64,000 nucleotides of DNA from Leptospira andrefontaineae (GTDB lineage Bacteria; Spirochaetota; Leptospiria; Leptospirales; Leptospiraceae). The stretch's first letter is position 1. Each line of letters begins with the position of its first letter. The stretch covers positions 186,001 to 250,000 of the forward strand of contig NZ_RQEY01000019.1 of the NCBI RefSeq assembly GCF_004770105.1. The letters run 5' to 3'. Below the pieces are notes generated by a model. That model saw only the letters and a program-made list of their open reading frames with translations, did not search any database and was not told where the DNA came from. This document shows positions 1 to 9,042 of this stretch, in pieces. A program made the position numbers and the translations under genes.

Positions 1-196
1 TGGTGTCCAATTCTTCCGGATCTGATTCACGGATCTTTTTTTCTAACTCTAGGATCTCTTTGTTAAAGGAAGAAAATACGGACTCCAATCTAGACTTATA
101 AAAAATCCCGGAAGGAAAGTACGGCTCTAAAAGAAGTATTGAGACGGAAAATATAAAAGATAGAGCGAGTATGAGTCTGAATTTAAAGCCGATCAT
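1..196 (-). CDS. N-terminal part of a membrane-anchored protein, cut by the left edge
   Basis: An open frame starts with ATG at 196 and runs off the left edge without a stop, so only the first 65 residues are visible. Residues 5-25 are hydrophobic and look like a signal peptide or anchor. The rest (about residues 34-65) is rich in Glu, Lys and Leu and looks like the start of a coiled coil. The start overlaps the stop of the upstream gene by four bases (ATGA at 193-196), which suggests translational coupling. The family cannot be told from this fragment; a membrane sensor is possible but only a guess. Confidence 0.6.
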   Translation of the reverse strand, partial: MIGFKFRLILALSFIFSVSILLLEPYFPSGIFYKSRLESVFSSFNKEILELEKKIRESDPEELDT

Positions 197-1194
197 TTTG
201 TCTTTTCCCTAAATTGTCCGAGTAAACGAATCAGCTCGGTTTTCACTTGGATAACTTCTTCTCTTTCGGAAAAACGATTCTCGGTTCGGATCGTGAATAA
301 TATCCTAGAAGCAAGTATCCCGCAAATGAGAGCGATCAAAGAAATTCCGAAAGCACTTAAGATCAATAATAACTCTTCTGCTCTTGTCTTTCTAGGTTGC
401 GCTAGAAAGATTTCGAGATCGTCTACGATTGTTTTTTCCCAAACAGGACGAACTAAAATGTTTTGAGGTTTAGAATTTTTATCCAGTAATGCATGGATCA
501 TTGCCTTAGATTCTTCTGAATTGGAAACCTCATTTGTATCAGGAAGTAATGTGCTGTCCGGATTCAGATTTGTTTCTAGGAGTTCGGAATTTTCTTCCTT
601 CTTTTTATATACCCAATATAAGATCCCTTCTGAAAAATCCCGAGGTAAAAATGATTTTTTAGAACCGCTTGCTTCTTGTACAATCCGATCTCCATCTTCT
701 TTCAGGATTTGAAGATATAGATCTCCGGAAGAATTTCTGTATAATAAAAATCCATCCGTATCTTCTACCCAAGCTGCTTTTGGTACCTGCATTCCAAGTA
801 GTCTGAGTCCTTTATGAAATCCGGGCCCTTTTGGATCGGAAGAATACATCGCTCTATAATTATAATCGTAAATACGGATCTGTTTTAATTGGATAGAAGA
901 GCTAAAAAGTTTTCCTAAAACTTCTGCGTCCTTATCGGTTTCAGGTTTAGGAAATTCTCTCATTAGATATTCGAATCTATAACCCAAATCATAATATTTG
1001 TTCTGAAACCGTTCTAGGATAGAGTCTAGGAAAGATTCCTTTTTCAGTTTAGGGTACAAACTAAGAATTTGGATGGGAGAGAAGAAAACCGCATCCTTCC
1101 ATGCGCCTGGAAAAAAAGGGATGGAAATCAATACGATACATAGCAGTATCAGAGCTAGGATTCGAGATCTTTTGCTATGTTTGCGCGGGTTCAC
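193..1194 (-). CDS. membrane protein with a large extracytoplasmic domain, unknown function
   Basis: 333 residues with a GTG start. A basic N-terminus and a hydrophobic segment (about 11-29) are followed by roughly 240 polar residues, then a second membrane segment (about 277-297) and a short Arg/Glu-rich cytoplasmic tail. This two-helix layout with an outside domain resembles membrane sensors, but no catalytic domain is present. It overlaps the next gene by four bases, so the two products may act together, with the downstream one carrying an output domain. I do not recognise the family. Confidence 0.75.
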   Translation of the reverse strand: MNPRKHSKRSRILALILLCIVLISIPFFPGAWKDAVFFSPIQILSLYPKLKKESFLDSILERFQNKYYDLGYRFEYLMREFPKPETDKDAEVLGKLFSSSIQLKQIRIYDYNYRAMYSSDPKGPGFHKGLRLLGMQVPKAAWVEDTDGFLLYRNSSGDLYLQILKEDGDRIVQEASGSKKSFLPRDFSEGILYWVYKKKEENSELLETNLNPDSTLLPDTNEVSNSEESKAMIHALLDKNSKPQNILVRPVWEKTIVDDLEIFLAQPRKTRAEELLLILSAFGISLIALICGILASRILFTIRTENRFSEREEVIQVKTELIRLLGQFREKTK

Positions 1195-1271
1195 GTTTCT
1201 AGTATCGGCGATTCCATCCTAAAGAATCAGTCTAATTCAATGGGATAATCGATACTTCTCGGCTTAATAAA

Positions 1272-2237
1272 ATGATATTTTATGTGTTTATAGATGGGAT
1301 AGGCTTCGGGGAAAACGATCCGAATAAAAATCCATTCTCCAAGTATGCAAAAGGGATCTTTCTACCTTTAGGAGGTAAATCGATCCCGGAAGATTCTCCT
1401 TCCCGCCTCCGGGAACTCACCTATCTTAAAACGGACGCCAGTATGGGAATCAAAGGACTTCCCCAAAGTGCCACTGGACAAACCTCCCTTTGGACAGGGA
1501 TCAATGCATGTCAGGTGTTAAACCGCCACATGAGTGGATTTCCTACATTCACTTTAAAACGTATCATCGCAAAATATTCCATTATCCGTATTCTAGAAGA
1601 GAACGGATTTAAAGCGGACTTGCTGAACTGCTATACTCCTGGATTTGCAGAGCATATAAAAAAACATCCTAGACATGTATCTGCTTCTACTCTAATCCAA
1701 ATGGCCGCCGACAAACCTTTAAAGGATATGGATGATCTGCGAGACGGTAAAGGTCTCTATATGGACATTAGCCGCGATTTCCTCAGAAAGTTCGGGAGAG
1801 ATTTTATTGATAAGGATGATCCGGTTTTAGAGATCCAGGATCCTTACAAAACCGGTAAAGATATTATTCCTGCAATGAAGGGCCATACCTTATGTATCTA
1901 TGAATACTTTATCACGGATAAAGTAGGCCATAAGATGAATTGGAAAGGTGCTGAGAAATGTATCTCCGACTTGGAGAACTTTTTACTCGGAGTTTTGGAT
2001 GCAATGGATCCGGAACAAGACCAACTCATCCTAACTTCCGATCATGGAAACCTGGAAGATCTTACTGTGGACGTTCATACTGTAAACCCAGTGCCAACCA
2101 TTCTATACGGTAAATACACTGAACAAATGAAGAACAAGATCCATGCTTTGAAAGATATCCCTCATGCAATTTATGATTGTTTAGGGGTACAAATCCAAAT
2201 GTCTGAACAGGAATTTGTTCAGACTCCTACAAATTAA
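1272..2237 (+). CDS. alkaline-phosphatase-superfamily metalloenzyme
   Basis: 321 residues. The N-terminus reads FIDGIGFG, with Asp8 as a probable metal ligand. ATGQTSLWTG at residues 67-76 has the Thr/Ser position where this superfamily (phosphopentomutase, cofactor-independent phosphoglycerate mutase) carries its nucleophile. A C-terminal SDHGN motif near residue 257 supplies further metal ligands. It is shorter than phosphoglycerate mutase (about 510) or phosphopentomutase (about 390), so the exact substrate is open; phosphoryl transfer or hydrolysis on a small metabolite is likely. It stands alone on the plus strand and converges on the TPR gene. Confidence 0.75.
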   Translation: MIFYVFIDGIGFGENDPNKNPFSKYAKGIFLPLGGKSIPEDSPSRLRELTYLKTDASMGIKGLPQSATGQTSLWTGINACQVLNRHMSGFPTFTLKRIIAKYSIIRILEENGFKADLLNCYTPGFAEHIKKHPRHVSASTLIQMAADKPLKDMDDLRDGKGLYMDISRDFLRKFGRDFIDKDDPVLEIQDPYKTGKDIIPAMKGHTLCIYEYFITDKVGHKMNWKGAEKCISDLENFLLGVLDAMDPEQDQLILTSDHGNLEDLTVDVHTVNPVPTILYGKYTEQMKNKIHALKDIPHAIYDCLGVQIQMSEQEFVQTPTN

Positions 2238-2243
2238 AATTTC

Positions 2244-3395
2244 TTAATATTTCCAGTCGTCGTCTTGGCGATCATCGTCGGAAGGTTTTGCTTTTCCGCC
2301 ACCTTCTCCGTCCTTGTATCTCAGGTCGTCTTCGATCTGATCCAAGGCTTCCTTCTTCCAGGTAGCGGATTTTTTACCAACAGGGCTATCTGGATTTCTA
2401 TCAGCAGATTCTTGGAAAACCGCAGCAGCTTTCTCATACTTTCCACCCCTGAAATAGATGGTCCCTTTTCTGAACATAGCAGCTTGGTCTAGGGTTCCGT
2501 CCGAATTTTCAAGAATCTTGTTTAAATACTGAATAGCTTGTTCTGATTTCCCTAAAGCATCGTAACTTTCTGCGATATAATACCAGGCTTGTTCCCTAGC
2601 TCTTTCGCTGACACCTATGTCCAGAGCCTTCTTCAAGGTTTCGATCGCAGAGTAATATTCCTTACGTACGTATAATTCTCTTCCCTTCTCTAAAAGTCCG
2701 GAGCGGAATTCCTTATCTACAGCAACCTTGTCCGGATCGAAGTATGCGTCCGATTGAACATAATCTTCGTATACATCGTAAGCAGACCAATCTTTGCCCA
2801 TTCTACGCAAAGATTTTCCCCATCTGACTCGTGCTTTTACGTTTTCAGGATCTTCTTGTAAGGCCAATACATAGTTCTTTCTAGACTGATCGTAATTACC
2901 CTTTTTCATGTAATAATCAGCGATTGCGGATAACGCGTTGGATCTGAGTTTGTTATCGCCGGAGGTCCTTAGAACTTCTTCTAAATGACCTTTTCCTTCT
3001 TCGTCTCTATTTAATAAAAGAAGAAGGTTTCCAAGGCCGTAAGCAACCTTAGCTTTTTCTTCACGAGCCAAACCTTCTTTCTGGTTCAGCTCTCGAAAAA
3101 TGCCAAGCGCTCTCATCTTATCTCCGGTCTTATCCAGAGCAGTTGCTAGATCGTATTGGATCCGGAAAGAAAGATCGGAACCTACATCCTTTGCGGACAA
3201 TTCTGCAAAAATATCCAGAGCTTTTTCGGAGGATTTAGGATTGGAATGTTTTAAGAATTCCTCTCCTTCTCTTACTTTCTCGATAATCCCTTTATTTGTG
3301 GAATCAGTATCTTGGATCACCGCAGTGTAAATCCCCGTAAGAAGACCTGCGCATACGAATAAAAATCCAGTGACTAATATGATGGAACGGTTCAT
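2244..3395 (-). CDS. TPR-repeat protein with N-terminal membrane anchor
   Basis: 383 residues from the ATG at 3395. An earlier in-frame start at 3425 is possible. I prefer 3395 because GGAGG lies about eight bases upstream and the ATG overlaps the previous stop by four bases (3392-3395). A hydrophobic segment (about 4-24) is followed by repeated helical pairs with the TPR pattern, including a block resembling Y-Y-I-A-E-S-Y-D-A-L-G-K. The C-terminal 25 residues are acidic and Gly/Lys-rich. It probably works outside the cytoplasm as a scaffold with the gene upstream, which also ends in a TPR-like segment. Confidence 0.8.
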   Translation of the reverse strand: MNRSIILVTGFLFVCAGLLTGIYTAVIQDTDSTNKGIIEKVREGEEFLKHSNPKSSEKALDIFAELSAKDVGSDLSFRIQYDLATALDKTGDKMRALGIFRELNQKEGLAREEKAKVAYGLGNLLLLLNRDEEGKGHLEEVLRTSGDNKLRSNALSAIADYYMKKGNYDQSRKNYVLALQEDPENVKARVRWGKSLRRMGKDWSAYDVYEDYVQSDAYFDPDKVAVDKEFRSGLLEKGRELYVRKEYYSAIETLKKALDIGVSERAREQAWYYIAESYDALGKSEQAIQYLNKILENSDGTLDQAAMFRKGTIYFRGGKYEKAAAVFQESADRNPDSPVGKKSATWKKEALDQIEDDLRYKDGEGGGKAKPSDDDRQDDDWKY

Positions 3396-5041
3396 CTTCT
3401 TCCTCCGCCGATCCGGGCCAGACATTGTTTGGTCCAGAACTCGGTTCGTTCCGGATTATAGTTCTTTGTATCTTTTTGTACGAAGAACTTTAGGGCTTTA
3501 TTATATTCGCCCTTCTTATAAAAAGACATTCCAAGGAAAAACTTTGCCTTTCCTCTGATATCTATATCGTTAGAACCGGCATAAGGAGCCAATTGTTTTA
3601 CCGCTTCTCCGTATTCGTTTTTCCAATACGTAGACCTTAAAACTCGGTCGACTTCTTCTTCACTCGGTTCTTCCTGCTCAACAATCAGAGGTTGTTTTTC
3701 GTTATTCTGAACATTCTGGTTGTTTTGATTGTCCTGAGGAACTTGCTCTTCTTCTTTTGGTTCGTGTTTGTTAGGTTTATCGTTTTCTGCAGTTTGAGCA
3801 TTATTATCGGTAGAACCAGGACCACCGATCGCAACATAAGATTGGTCTTGGGTCAGAGTGAAATCTTCTATATCTCCCCGTTTGACTGTAACACCAAAAT
3901 ACATTGTCCCTGAGTATGGTTTCATCTTAACCATAACGTTAGTATCCGGATGAGAAACTTCTCCCAATTTTCTAACATTACCGCCCAGGAAGGTAGAAAC
4001 TCCTCCTGATAAAGGTTTGCCTGCTTGGTAAATGGAGTAGATCGTATTTTCGTCCGCGCGATCAGGAGCCTTCCAATCTAAACGAACTCCCCCATCAACG
4101 ATACTCGCATTTAGATCCTTCACGTGCATTTCATCGTACGCGAATTGCGGATTAGTAACTACATCGTCTTCTTTAGGAGGTTTTCTTTTATCCTGATCAT
4201 AAACATAGAACTGACGAACGAATGATTGGTTCTGAACTAAAGGTAAAACTTCTTTCAAACCTTGTTTTACTGAAACACCATAATATAGAGTTTGAGACTT
4301 GGTCAGATCTTGATCCAAGAAAGTATTTTCCGGATGAGAAACTTCTGCTAACTTCTCCGCCTTTCTCATCAATGTCATACTGGACATTGGCTCTGCAGAT
4401 TTGTAGATAGTATAAATAGTTTCACCTTGGATTCCTTTTGGATAAGGCTCCCAAGAAATACGCAAGAACTGACCTTCTCTTTTTACGGAGATATCAGTGA
4501 CCCTAGCATTATCCGAAAGATACTTTTGTTCCTCTGGAGGAGGTTGATTCGTATTTGTAGCGGGTGGATAATTATTCTGAGTATTAGTCGGAGGATAATT
4601 ATTTGTCTGAGGTGGTGGATTATTTTCGATCACGATAGGGATCGTAGTATAGTTACGATTCGCGACTAATCTAGCATCCTTCTTTCTTACATGATGCGCT
4701 AATACAACGGCATAATAATAAGTTCCCGGTTTCAGATTATAATCATAGATCTGATTCACACCGTTAGCTACGCCGCTTGGAAATTTTCCTAACGAATCTG
4801 AGATATAACATTTTTCAGGACTATCAATGATAGAAGAAGAACGAGCCACGATGATCTCGCCGGTTTCTCTAGGAGCTTCCCAGCTGATACGAACGGATCT
4901 CCCGTCTTTCAAAACTTCTACATTGATAGAATTTGCAACGCTTGCGTTATCATTGTCCAGACGAAAGGTATCCTGGGCATAGATAGAATTTCCCAATGCC
5001 ATCAGGAAAAATATATATAGGATCCGGAGTCGAATTTTCAT
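3392..5041 (-). CDS. exported protein with three fibronectin-III-like repeats and a TPR tail
   Basis: 549 residues with a cleavable signal peptide (residues 1-22, cut after YAQ). Three related beta domains follow, each with a core like R-I-S-W-E-x-P and then a T-I-Y-x-I-Y-K-like strand, beginning near residues 33, 182 and 307. They are separated by Pro/Asn/Thr/Gln-rich linkers (about 142-170 and 410-450). The last 100 residues form TPR-like helices. The layout suggests a periplasmic or surface scaffold. It is coupled to the downstream TPR gene through an ATGA overlap. Function unknown. Confidence 0.8.
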   Translation of the reverse strand: MKIRLRILYIFFLMALGNSIYAQDTFRLDNDNASVANSINVEVLKDGRSVRISWEAPRETGEIIVARSSSIIDSPEKCYISDSLGKFPSGVANGVNQIYDYNLKPGTYYYAVVLAHHVRKKDARLVANRNYTTIPIVIENNPPPQTNNYPPTNTQNNYPPATNTNQPPPEEQKYLSDNARVTDISVKREGQFLRISWEPYPKGIQGETIYTIYKSAEPMSSMTLMRKAEKLAEVSHPENTFLDQDLTKSQTLYYGVSVKQGLKEVLPLVQNQSFVRQFYVYDQDKRKPPKEDDVVTNPQFAYDEMHVKDLNASIVDGGVRLDWKAPDRADENTIYSIYQAGKPLSGGVSTFLGGNVRKLGEVSHPDTNVMVKMKPYSGTMYFGVTVKRGDIEDFTLTQDQSYVAIGGPGSTDNNAQTAENDKPNKHEPKEEEQVPQDNQNNQNVQNNEKQPLIVEQEEPSEEEVDRVLRSTYWKNEYGEAVKQLAPYAGSNDIDIRGKAKFFLGMSFYKKGEYNKALKFFVQKDTKNYNPERTEFWTKQCLARIGGGRR

Positions 5042-5169
5042 CTGGAAATAAGGTTCCGAACTAGATTATCGGTTGCTACAACGCAAATTTTTACTTCGGT
5101 TTTTAAGAGAAAGTGGGGAAAATAATATAAAATGCACAAGATAGGGAAACTTCTTCCTTTGGTTTGATC

Positions 5170-5200
5170 TTGACTAATGAAAGCGTTCATAAGACATAAT
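5170..5200 (+). promoter_or_regulatory. candidate sigma-70 promoter for the methyltransferase gene
   Basis: TTGACT at 5170-5175 and CATAAT at 5195-5200 resemble the -35 and -10 boxes, but the 19-base spacer is long. Transcription would start near 5207, leaving a leader of only about 12 bases before the ATG at 5219. Confidence 0.35.
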
Positions 5201-5218
5201 ACGACTTCCGGCATATAA

Positions 5219-5881
5219 ATGAATGATATAGAATATTATTACGACCCAGAATATCAGAATTTTCTCCTCTCTAGTAAGAGACGTGAGCTTACTCCTCCGG
5301 AAATCGTTTTGAAACATTTTTCCCTGAAAGATGTTCAGAATATCGTAGATTTTGGAATGGGGCTGGGTTTCTGGACGGAAACTCTTCTAAAATCCATCCA
5401 TAAAGAAGGCTGGGTCTGGGGTGCAGAATGTAACCAAGACTTCCTGGACGAAGTATTACATTGGAAAAATAGGGAAGATATACAAAGATTTACACCTTTT
5501 TATATGGAGAAGGCGGATCGTCCCTTATTGCCGGAGTGGATCCCAGTCCCTGAAGTGATCTTTGCTTCTTTAGTGCTTTCTACTTTTGCAGACCCGGGCC
5601 AAGCAATGGACGGATTAGTTCGTTCCATGAAGAAGGGCGGCAAATTGATCGTTTTAGACTGGGTCAAAAACGAATATCCTGTCGGACCTAGGATCAACGA
5701 TAAGATCTCTTTAGATAAAATGAAGTTCTTAGCTGAACAATATAAATTAGAGATCGTTAAAACTGTTCGAATTAGTGAAAACGTATACGGCCTAGAGATC
5801 CAATCCGGTCCGGAATTCGAATACGGTTATTACGATCTAAGAGAAGAAGAGACTTACTCGGAAGAATTGATCCGGTCTTAA
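5219..5881 (+). CDS. class I SAM-dependent methyltransferase
   Basis: 220 residues. Residues 39-60 hold the SAM-binding motif I (VDFGMGLGFW), followed by an acidic end of strand 2 (GAECNQDF) and a later strand reading KKGGKLIVLDWVK. This is the usual order of the class I Rossmann methyltransferase fold (UbiE-like Methyltransf_11). The substrate cannot be inferred. It is monocistronic, with a minus-strand neighbour on each side. Confidence 0.75.
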   Translation: MNDIEYYYDPEYQNFLLSSKRRELTPPEIVLKHFSLKDVQNIVDFGMGLGFWTETLLKSIHKEGWVWGAECNQDFLDEVLHWKNREDIQRFTPFYMEKADRPLLPEWIPVPEVIFASLVLSTFADPGQAMDGLVRSMKKGGKLIVLDWVKNEYPVGPRINDKISLDKMKFLAEQYKLEIVKTVRISENVYGLEIQSGPEFEYGYYDLREEETYSEELIRS

Positions 5882-5916
5882 GATACACTTCTTCTATAAG
5901 AATTAATATCATTCTT

Positions 5917-6375
5917 TTATTTCTCTTTATGTTGGGATACGTTTCGACAATGTTCTTCTATTGCACGGATAACATTAGCACACATTGGCGGATGTTCCGG
6001 AGCCAAGCTTTGACATCGATTGAATCTCCATAGGGCGACTTTTTCAGTATCAATACCGTCCGGAACTTCATTACAAAGATTTGGAACCTGCTTGGTCAGT
6101 TTCAAACTATAACTCAAAAATGTATAATGACCTAAAATACAAACGATATCCGGTACATAGCCGCATTCTTTTCCTCGCCTAATGGCCTCTTCTATTGCTT
6201 GGGATTGATTCTTACCTGGGCTCCAATCTATTGCTTCTAATTTGGCTTTCTCGTTATTCTCTTCAGCTTGGGAATTTTTATTTTGTAACTGAACCCACAA
6301 GGCAAGATAACAGCCACCACCCAAAATTAGAATACTAACAATAACAATCAAAAGGATCTTAAGTGCTCTTGGCAT
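5917..6375 (-). CDS. small membrane-anchored protein, unknown function
   Basis: 152 residues if translation begins at the ATG at 6375, whose product opens with a basic stretch and a hydrophobic helix (about 5-26). A longer in-frame version starting at 6477 would overlap mtaB by 56 bases and place 34 unlikely residues before the helix, so I reject it. The outer part carries several cysteines (about six), which could form disulfides in the periplasm, and a stretch of acidic helix after the anchor. It follows mtaB in the same direction. Family not recognised. Confidence 0.6.
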   Translation of the reverse strand: MPRALKILLIVIVSILILGGGCYLALWVQLQNKNSQAEENNEKAKLEAIDWSPGKNQSQAIEEAIRRGKECGYVPDIVCILGHYTFLSYSLKLTKQVPNLCNEVPDGIDTEKVALWRFNRCQSLAPEHPPMCANVIRAIEEHCRNVSQHKEK

Positions 6376-6421
6376 ATCTGGTCTATCCCGCTTTAAATAT
6401 TGTCGTTTTATGATAGAAGTT

Positions 6422-7741
6422 TCAACCGATCGCGGCAAGTATCCTTGCGGAAACCTTACCTTCTTTGTCGGTGGCATCTGGGATATATTCTCCGATCTCT
6501 ACAGTTAAGAATTGTCCTGGGCTTAAACTTTTTAAGTCACTTTCAGGGATCACAGCTTTTAGATAATTATCAGTAACTGCAATTCCACCATTTTCTAAAA
6601 CAGCCTCTCTCTTTTTAGAGAATTGGCCTTCTGCGTATTTACGATGTAGTCTTTGAGAAAGATCCATAAGAGAATGAACTCTTTCCTTTTTAGTTTCCTT
6701 AGAAACTGTTTCAGGAAATTGTTCTGCGGATGTATTTTTCCGAACCGAGAATGGAAATGCATGTATTTTAGAAAAACCTAATTCTTCCAGAATAGAACAA
6801 GAATCTTGGAAATCCTGTTCTGTTTCGCCAGGAAAACCTACGATCACGTCGGTTCCCAAAAACAGATCAGTGATCTTGGACTTAGCGAGTTCTATCCTTT
6901 TACGGAAAGTTTCAGGATTATAACTACGTTTCATTCTTTTCAGGATCTCTTTACTTCCACTTTGTAAAGGAACATGTAAAAATGGTGTAAATCTAGGGTG
7001 GGTAAGAAGTTCCGCAAGTTCCACACCCACATCCGGAGGCTCGATGGAAGAAAGTCTAAGCCTTGAATATTCCAACTTATTTAAGATTGCCTCGAGCATT
7101 TTAGGAAAAGCTTTTCTGCCGTCTGCATCCCTGTACCAGCCGAGGTTTACGCCTGTAAGTATGATCTCTCCGACTCCATTGTCCTGTAAGAAGGAAACCT
7201 GATCCAGTACATCCTTCCAATTTCTGGAGACACCCTTGCCTCTTGCCTGTGGGATTTTACAATAAGAACATTGGCGATCACAACCATCTTGGATCTTGAG
7301 ATAAGCTCTGGTATGTCCATTCGGTAGAACATCCGAATATGCAAATCGATCCGAAACAACTTGGATATTTGCGGAATCTGAGCCTTCTTTCTCTAGGATC
7401 AATCTAGGAAGATCCGATTTGTTCTCATTTCCGATCACACCTGCGATCCCGGGAATGGATTCTATGGATTCTTTATCCGTTTGAGCGTAACAACCTGTAA
7501 CCCAGACCTGAGCTCCTGGATATCTTTTGATAGCGTTACGTATAATATTACGATTTCTTGAATCTGCTTTATTGGTGACAGTACATGTATTGACCACCAC
7601 CACATCCGGGATATCTTCCGCACCGGCCACGGAATATCCGTGTTTACTTAAAGAAGAGAATAAACCGTCCGACTCAAAAAAGTTGAGCCTGCAACCTAAG
7701 GTATGGAATAATACCTTTTTTTCAGCCTGCGGAAAGGGCAT
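6422..7741 (-). CDS. mtaB: tRNA t6A37 methylthiotransferase MtaB
   Basis: 439 residues. It adds a methylthio group to N6-threonylcarbamoyladenosine at position 37 of tRNAs, giving ms2t6A. The N-terminal UPF0004 domain starts with HTLGCRLN, typical of MtaB rather than MiaB, and holds cluster cysteines at 17, 53 and 84. The radical-SAM motif C-x3-C-x2-C is at 154, 158 and 161. A TRAM-like domain closes the protein. Its start overlaps the 3' end of the upstream TPR gene by 20 bases, so the two are probably cotranscribed. Confidence 0.93.
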   Translation of the reverse strand: MPFPQAEKKVLFHTLGCRLNFFESDGLFSSLSKHGYSVAGAEDIPDVVVVNTCTVTNKADSRNRNIIRNAIKRYPGAQVWVTGCYAQTDKESIESIPGIAGVIGNENKSDLPRLILEKEGSDSANIQVVSDRFAYSDVLPNGHTRAYLKIQDGCDRQCSYCKIPQARGKGVSRNWKDVLDQVSFLQDNGVGEIILTGVNLGWYRDADGRKAFPKMLEAILNKLEYSRLRLSSIEPPDVGVELAELLTHPRFTPFLHVPLQSGSKEILKRMKRSYNPETFRKRIELAKSKITDLFLGTDVIVGFPGETEQDFQDSCSILEELGFSKIHAFPFSVRKNTSAEQFPETVSKETKKERVHSLMDLSQRLHRKYAEGQFSKKREAVLENGGIAVTDNYLKAVIPESDLKSLSPGQFLTVEIGEYIPDATDKEGKVSARILAAIG

Positions 7742-8510
7742 TGATCCTTGCCTCTATTCTTCTGATATTACCTTTTATTTTTTCGTCGTCAGGTTTTAAC
7801 TTAAGCGCGGATTCCAATTGTTCTTTGGCATTTCTTAATTGTTCGAGGGCCTTTTTAATATTCCCTCTTTTTGCTTCTTGGTTTCCTGCTTTTTCATAAA
7901 CTAATCCAAGATTATTCAATACATTCGGATTATTCGGAACTAAAGATTGAGCCCATTTCAAACTGACTTCGGCCTTCTCTGCGCTTCCTAGATAGAAGTA
8001 TACCTGAGCTTCTAAAACGAGAGGATGATAATCGTTTCCATCTTCTGCTTTTAGTTTTTCTATTATGTATAATGCTTCTCTCGCTTTATTATTATATAAT
8101 AAAGCAGTCGCATATAATAATCTTACTTCTCTATTTTTAGGATTAGCTTGGTAAGAATTATAAATGATCTCTAATGCGTCGGGATTCCTACCTGCTTGGA
8201 TCAGATATCTGGCAAAATCCACACTGACTGCAGGATCTCCAGGTTTTAGTTTTAATGCTTCGGACCAATGAGTGGCTGCGGATTTATTTCTTCCTGCATT
8301 ATAATGACAGAAAGCCGCTAAGTAATGAGTGTCGTAAGATCTTTTACCTTGTTCGTGAAGTACACGAATGATCTCTAGAGCTTTTTCTGAATTTCCTTTT
8401 TGGAATTCTGCTAATGCTGTTTGATAATCCGGTTCGCTCTGAGCGAAAGTATTCCCCGCGGAAAAAACAAATAGTATCAGTGTAAGTAGGAGTATTTTTC
8501 CTTTGTGCAT
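7722..8510 (-). CDS. exported TPR-repeat protein
   Basis: 262 residues from the ATG at 8510, which begins a clear signal peptide (MHKGKILLL through AGNTFAQ). A longer frame from 8579 would add 23 residues before the signal peptide and overlap the neighbour, so it is rejected. Four to six TPR units cover the remainder (for example [16 protein letters not shown]). It is probably a periplasmic scaffold or assembly factor. It lies between a small membrane protein and mtaB in one transcriptional direction. Confidence 0.8.
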   Translation of the reverse strand: MHKGKILLLTLILFVFSAGNTFAQSEPDYQTALAEFQKGNSEKALEIIRVLHEQGKRSYDTHYLAAFCHYNAGRNKSAATHWSEALKLKPGDPAVSVDFARYLIQAGRNPDALEIIYNSYQANPKNREVRLLYATALLYNNKAREALYIIEKLKAEDGNDYHPLVLEAQVYFYLGSAEKAEVSLKWAQSLVPNNPNVLNNLGLVYEKAGNQEAKRGNIKKALEQLRNAKEQLESALKLKPDDEKIKGNIRRIEARINALSAG

Positions 8511-8542
8511 CTTTTGGTCACTTTTTATAGGCGGGAAAAATT

Positions 8543-8968
8543 TTAGGTGGGGACCCCCATTGATTTTGTATTTAGACAATCAATTAAGGAATGAAATGGC
8601 TCCACCGGGTCGATGAAAACGATTATACTTGGATATCGTATAGAAAGGAAATGTTCTATTCTTTCCTCAGATACGATCTGAAAATCACCTGTTTCTAAAA
8701 CAGGTAAACCGTCCAAGTTTCTGTAGATCTCGTATTCCTCTTGATCGAGGAAATCCGCCAACAGCATATAACCGGATCCGAAGTAGACCCCGCCTTGGAA
8801 GTAGTATTTGTAGAGGACGCGTACCTCGGGAAGAAATAAATCAGGCTGGAAAACACATAGGGAAATTTTTTCGATCCCAGCTACGGTTCTGATCTTACGT
8901 AAATGGAACCATACCTTACGGACTAAAAGGTAAAGGAGCACAAATATAATGGGAATCAGGTACGGCAT
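8543..8968 (-). CDS. hypothetical protein with one N-terminal membrane helix
   Basis: 141 residues. A hydrophobic helix (about 2-16) and a basic stretch put the rest in the cytoplasm or periplasm. The globular part is rich in Tyr, Phe and Asp, with no motif I recognise. A good ribosome-binding site (GGAGAGGG) precedes the ATG at 8968. It is the first gene after the probable clpC terminator, so it may open a new transcript with the TPR gene and mtaB. Confidence 0.6.
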   Translation of the reverse strand: MPYLIPIIFVLLYLLVRKVWFHLRKIRTVAGIEKISLCVFQPDLFLPEVRVLYKYYFQGGVYFGSGYMLLADFLDQEEYEIYRNLDGLPVLETGDFQIVSEERIEHFLSIRYPSIIVFIDPVEPFHSLIDCLNTKSMGVPT

Positions 8969-9006
8969 AGACCCTCTCCAATAAAGTCTCCCTTTTTAGA
9001 TCAAAA

Positions 9007-9033
9007 GCCCTCCTTTCGTCTCCGTAGGAGGGC
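9007..9033 (-). terminator. Rho-independent terminator of the clpC operon
   Basis: GCCCTCCT (9007-9014) and AGGAGGGC (9026-9033) form an eight-base-pair stem with an 11-base loop. On the minus strand it is followed by TTTT. It lies directly after the clpC stop at 9043. Confidence 0.65.
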
Positions 9034-9042
9034 AAAGATCTT

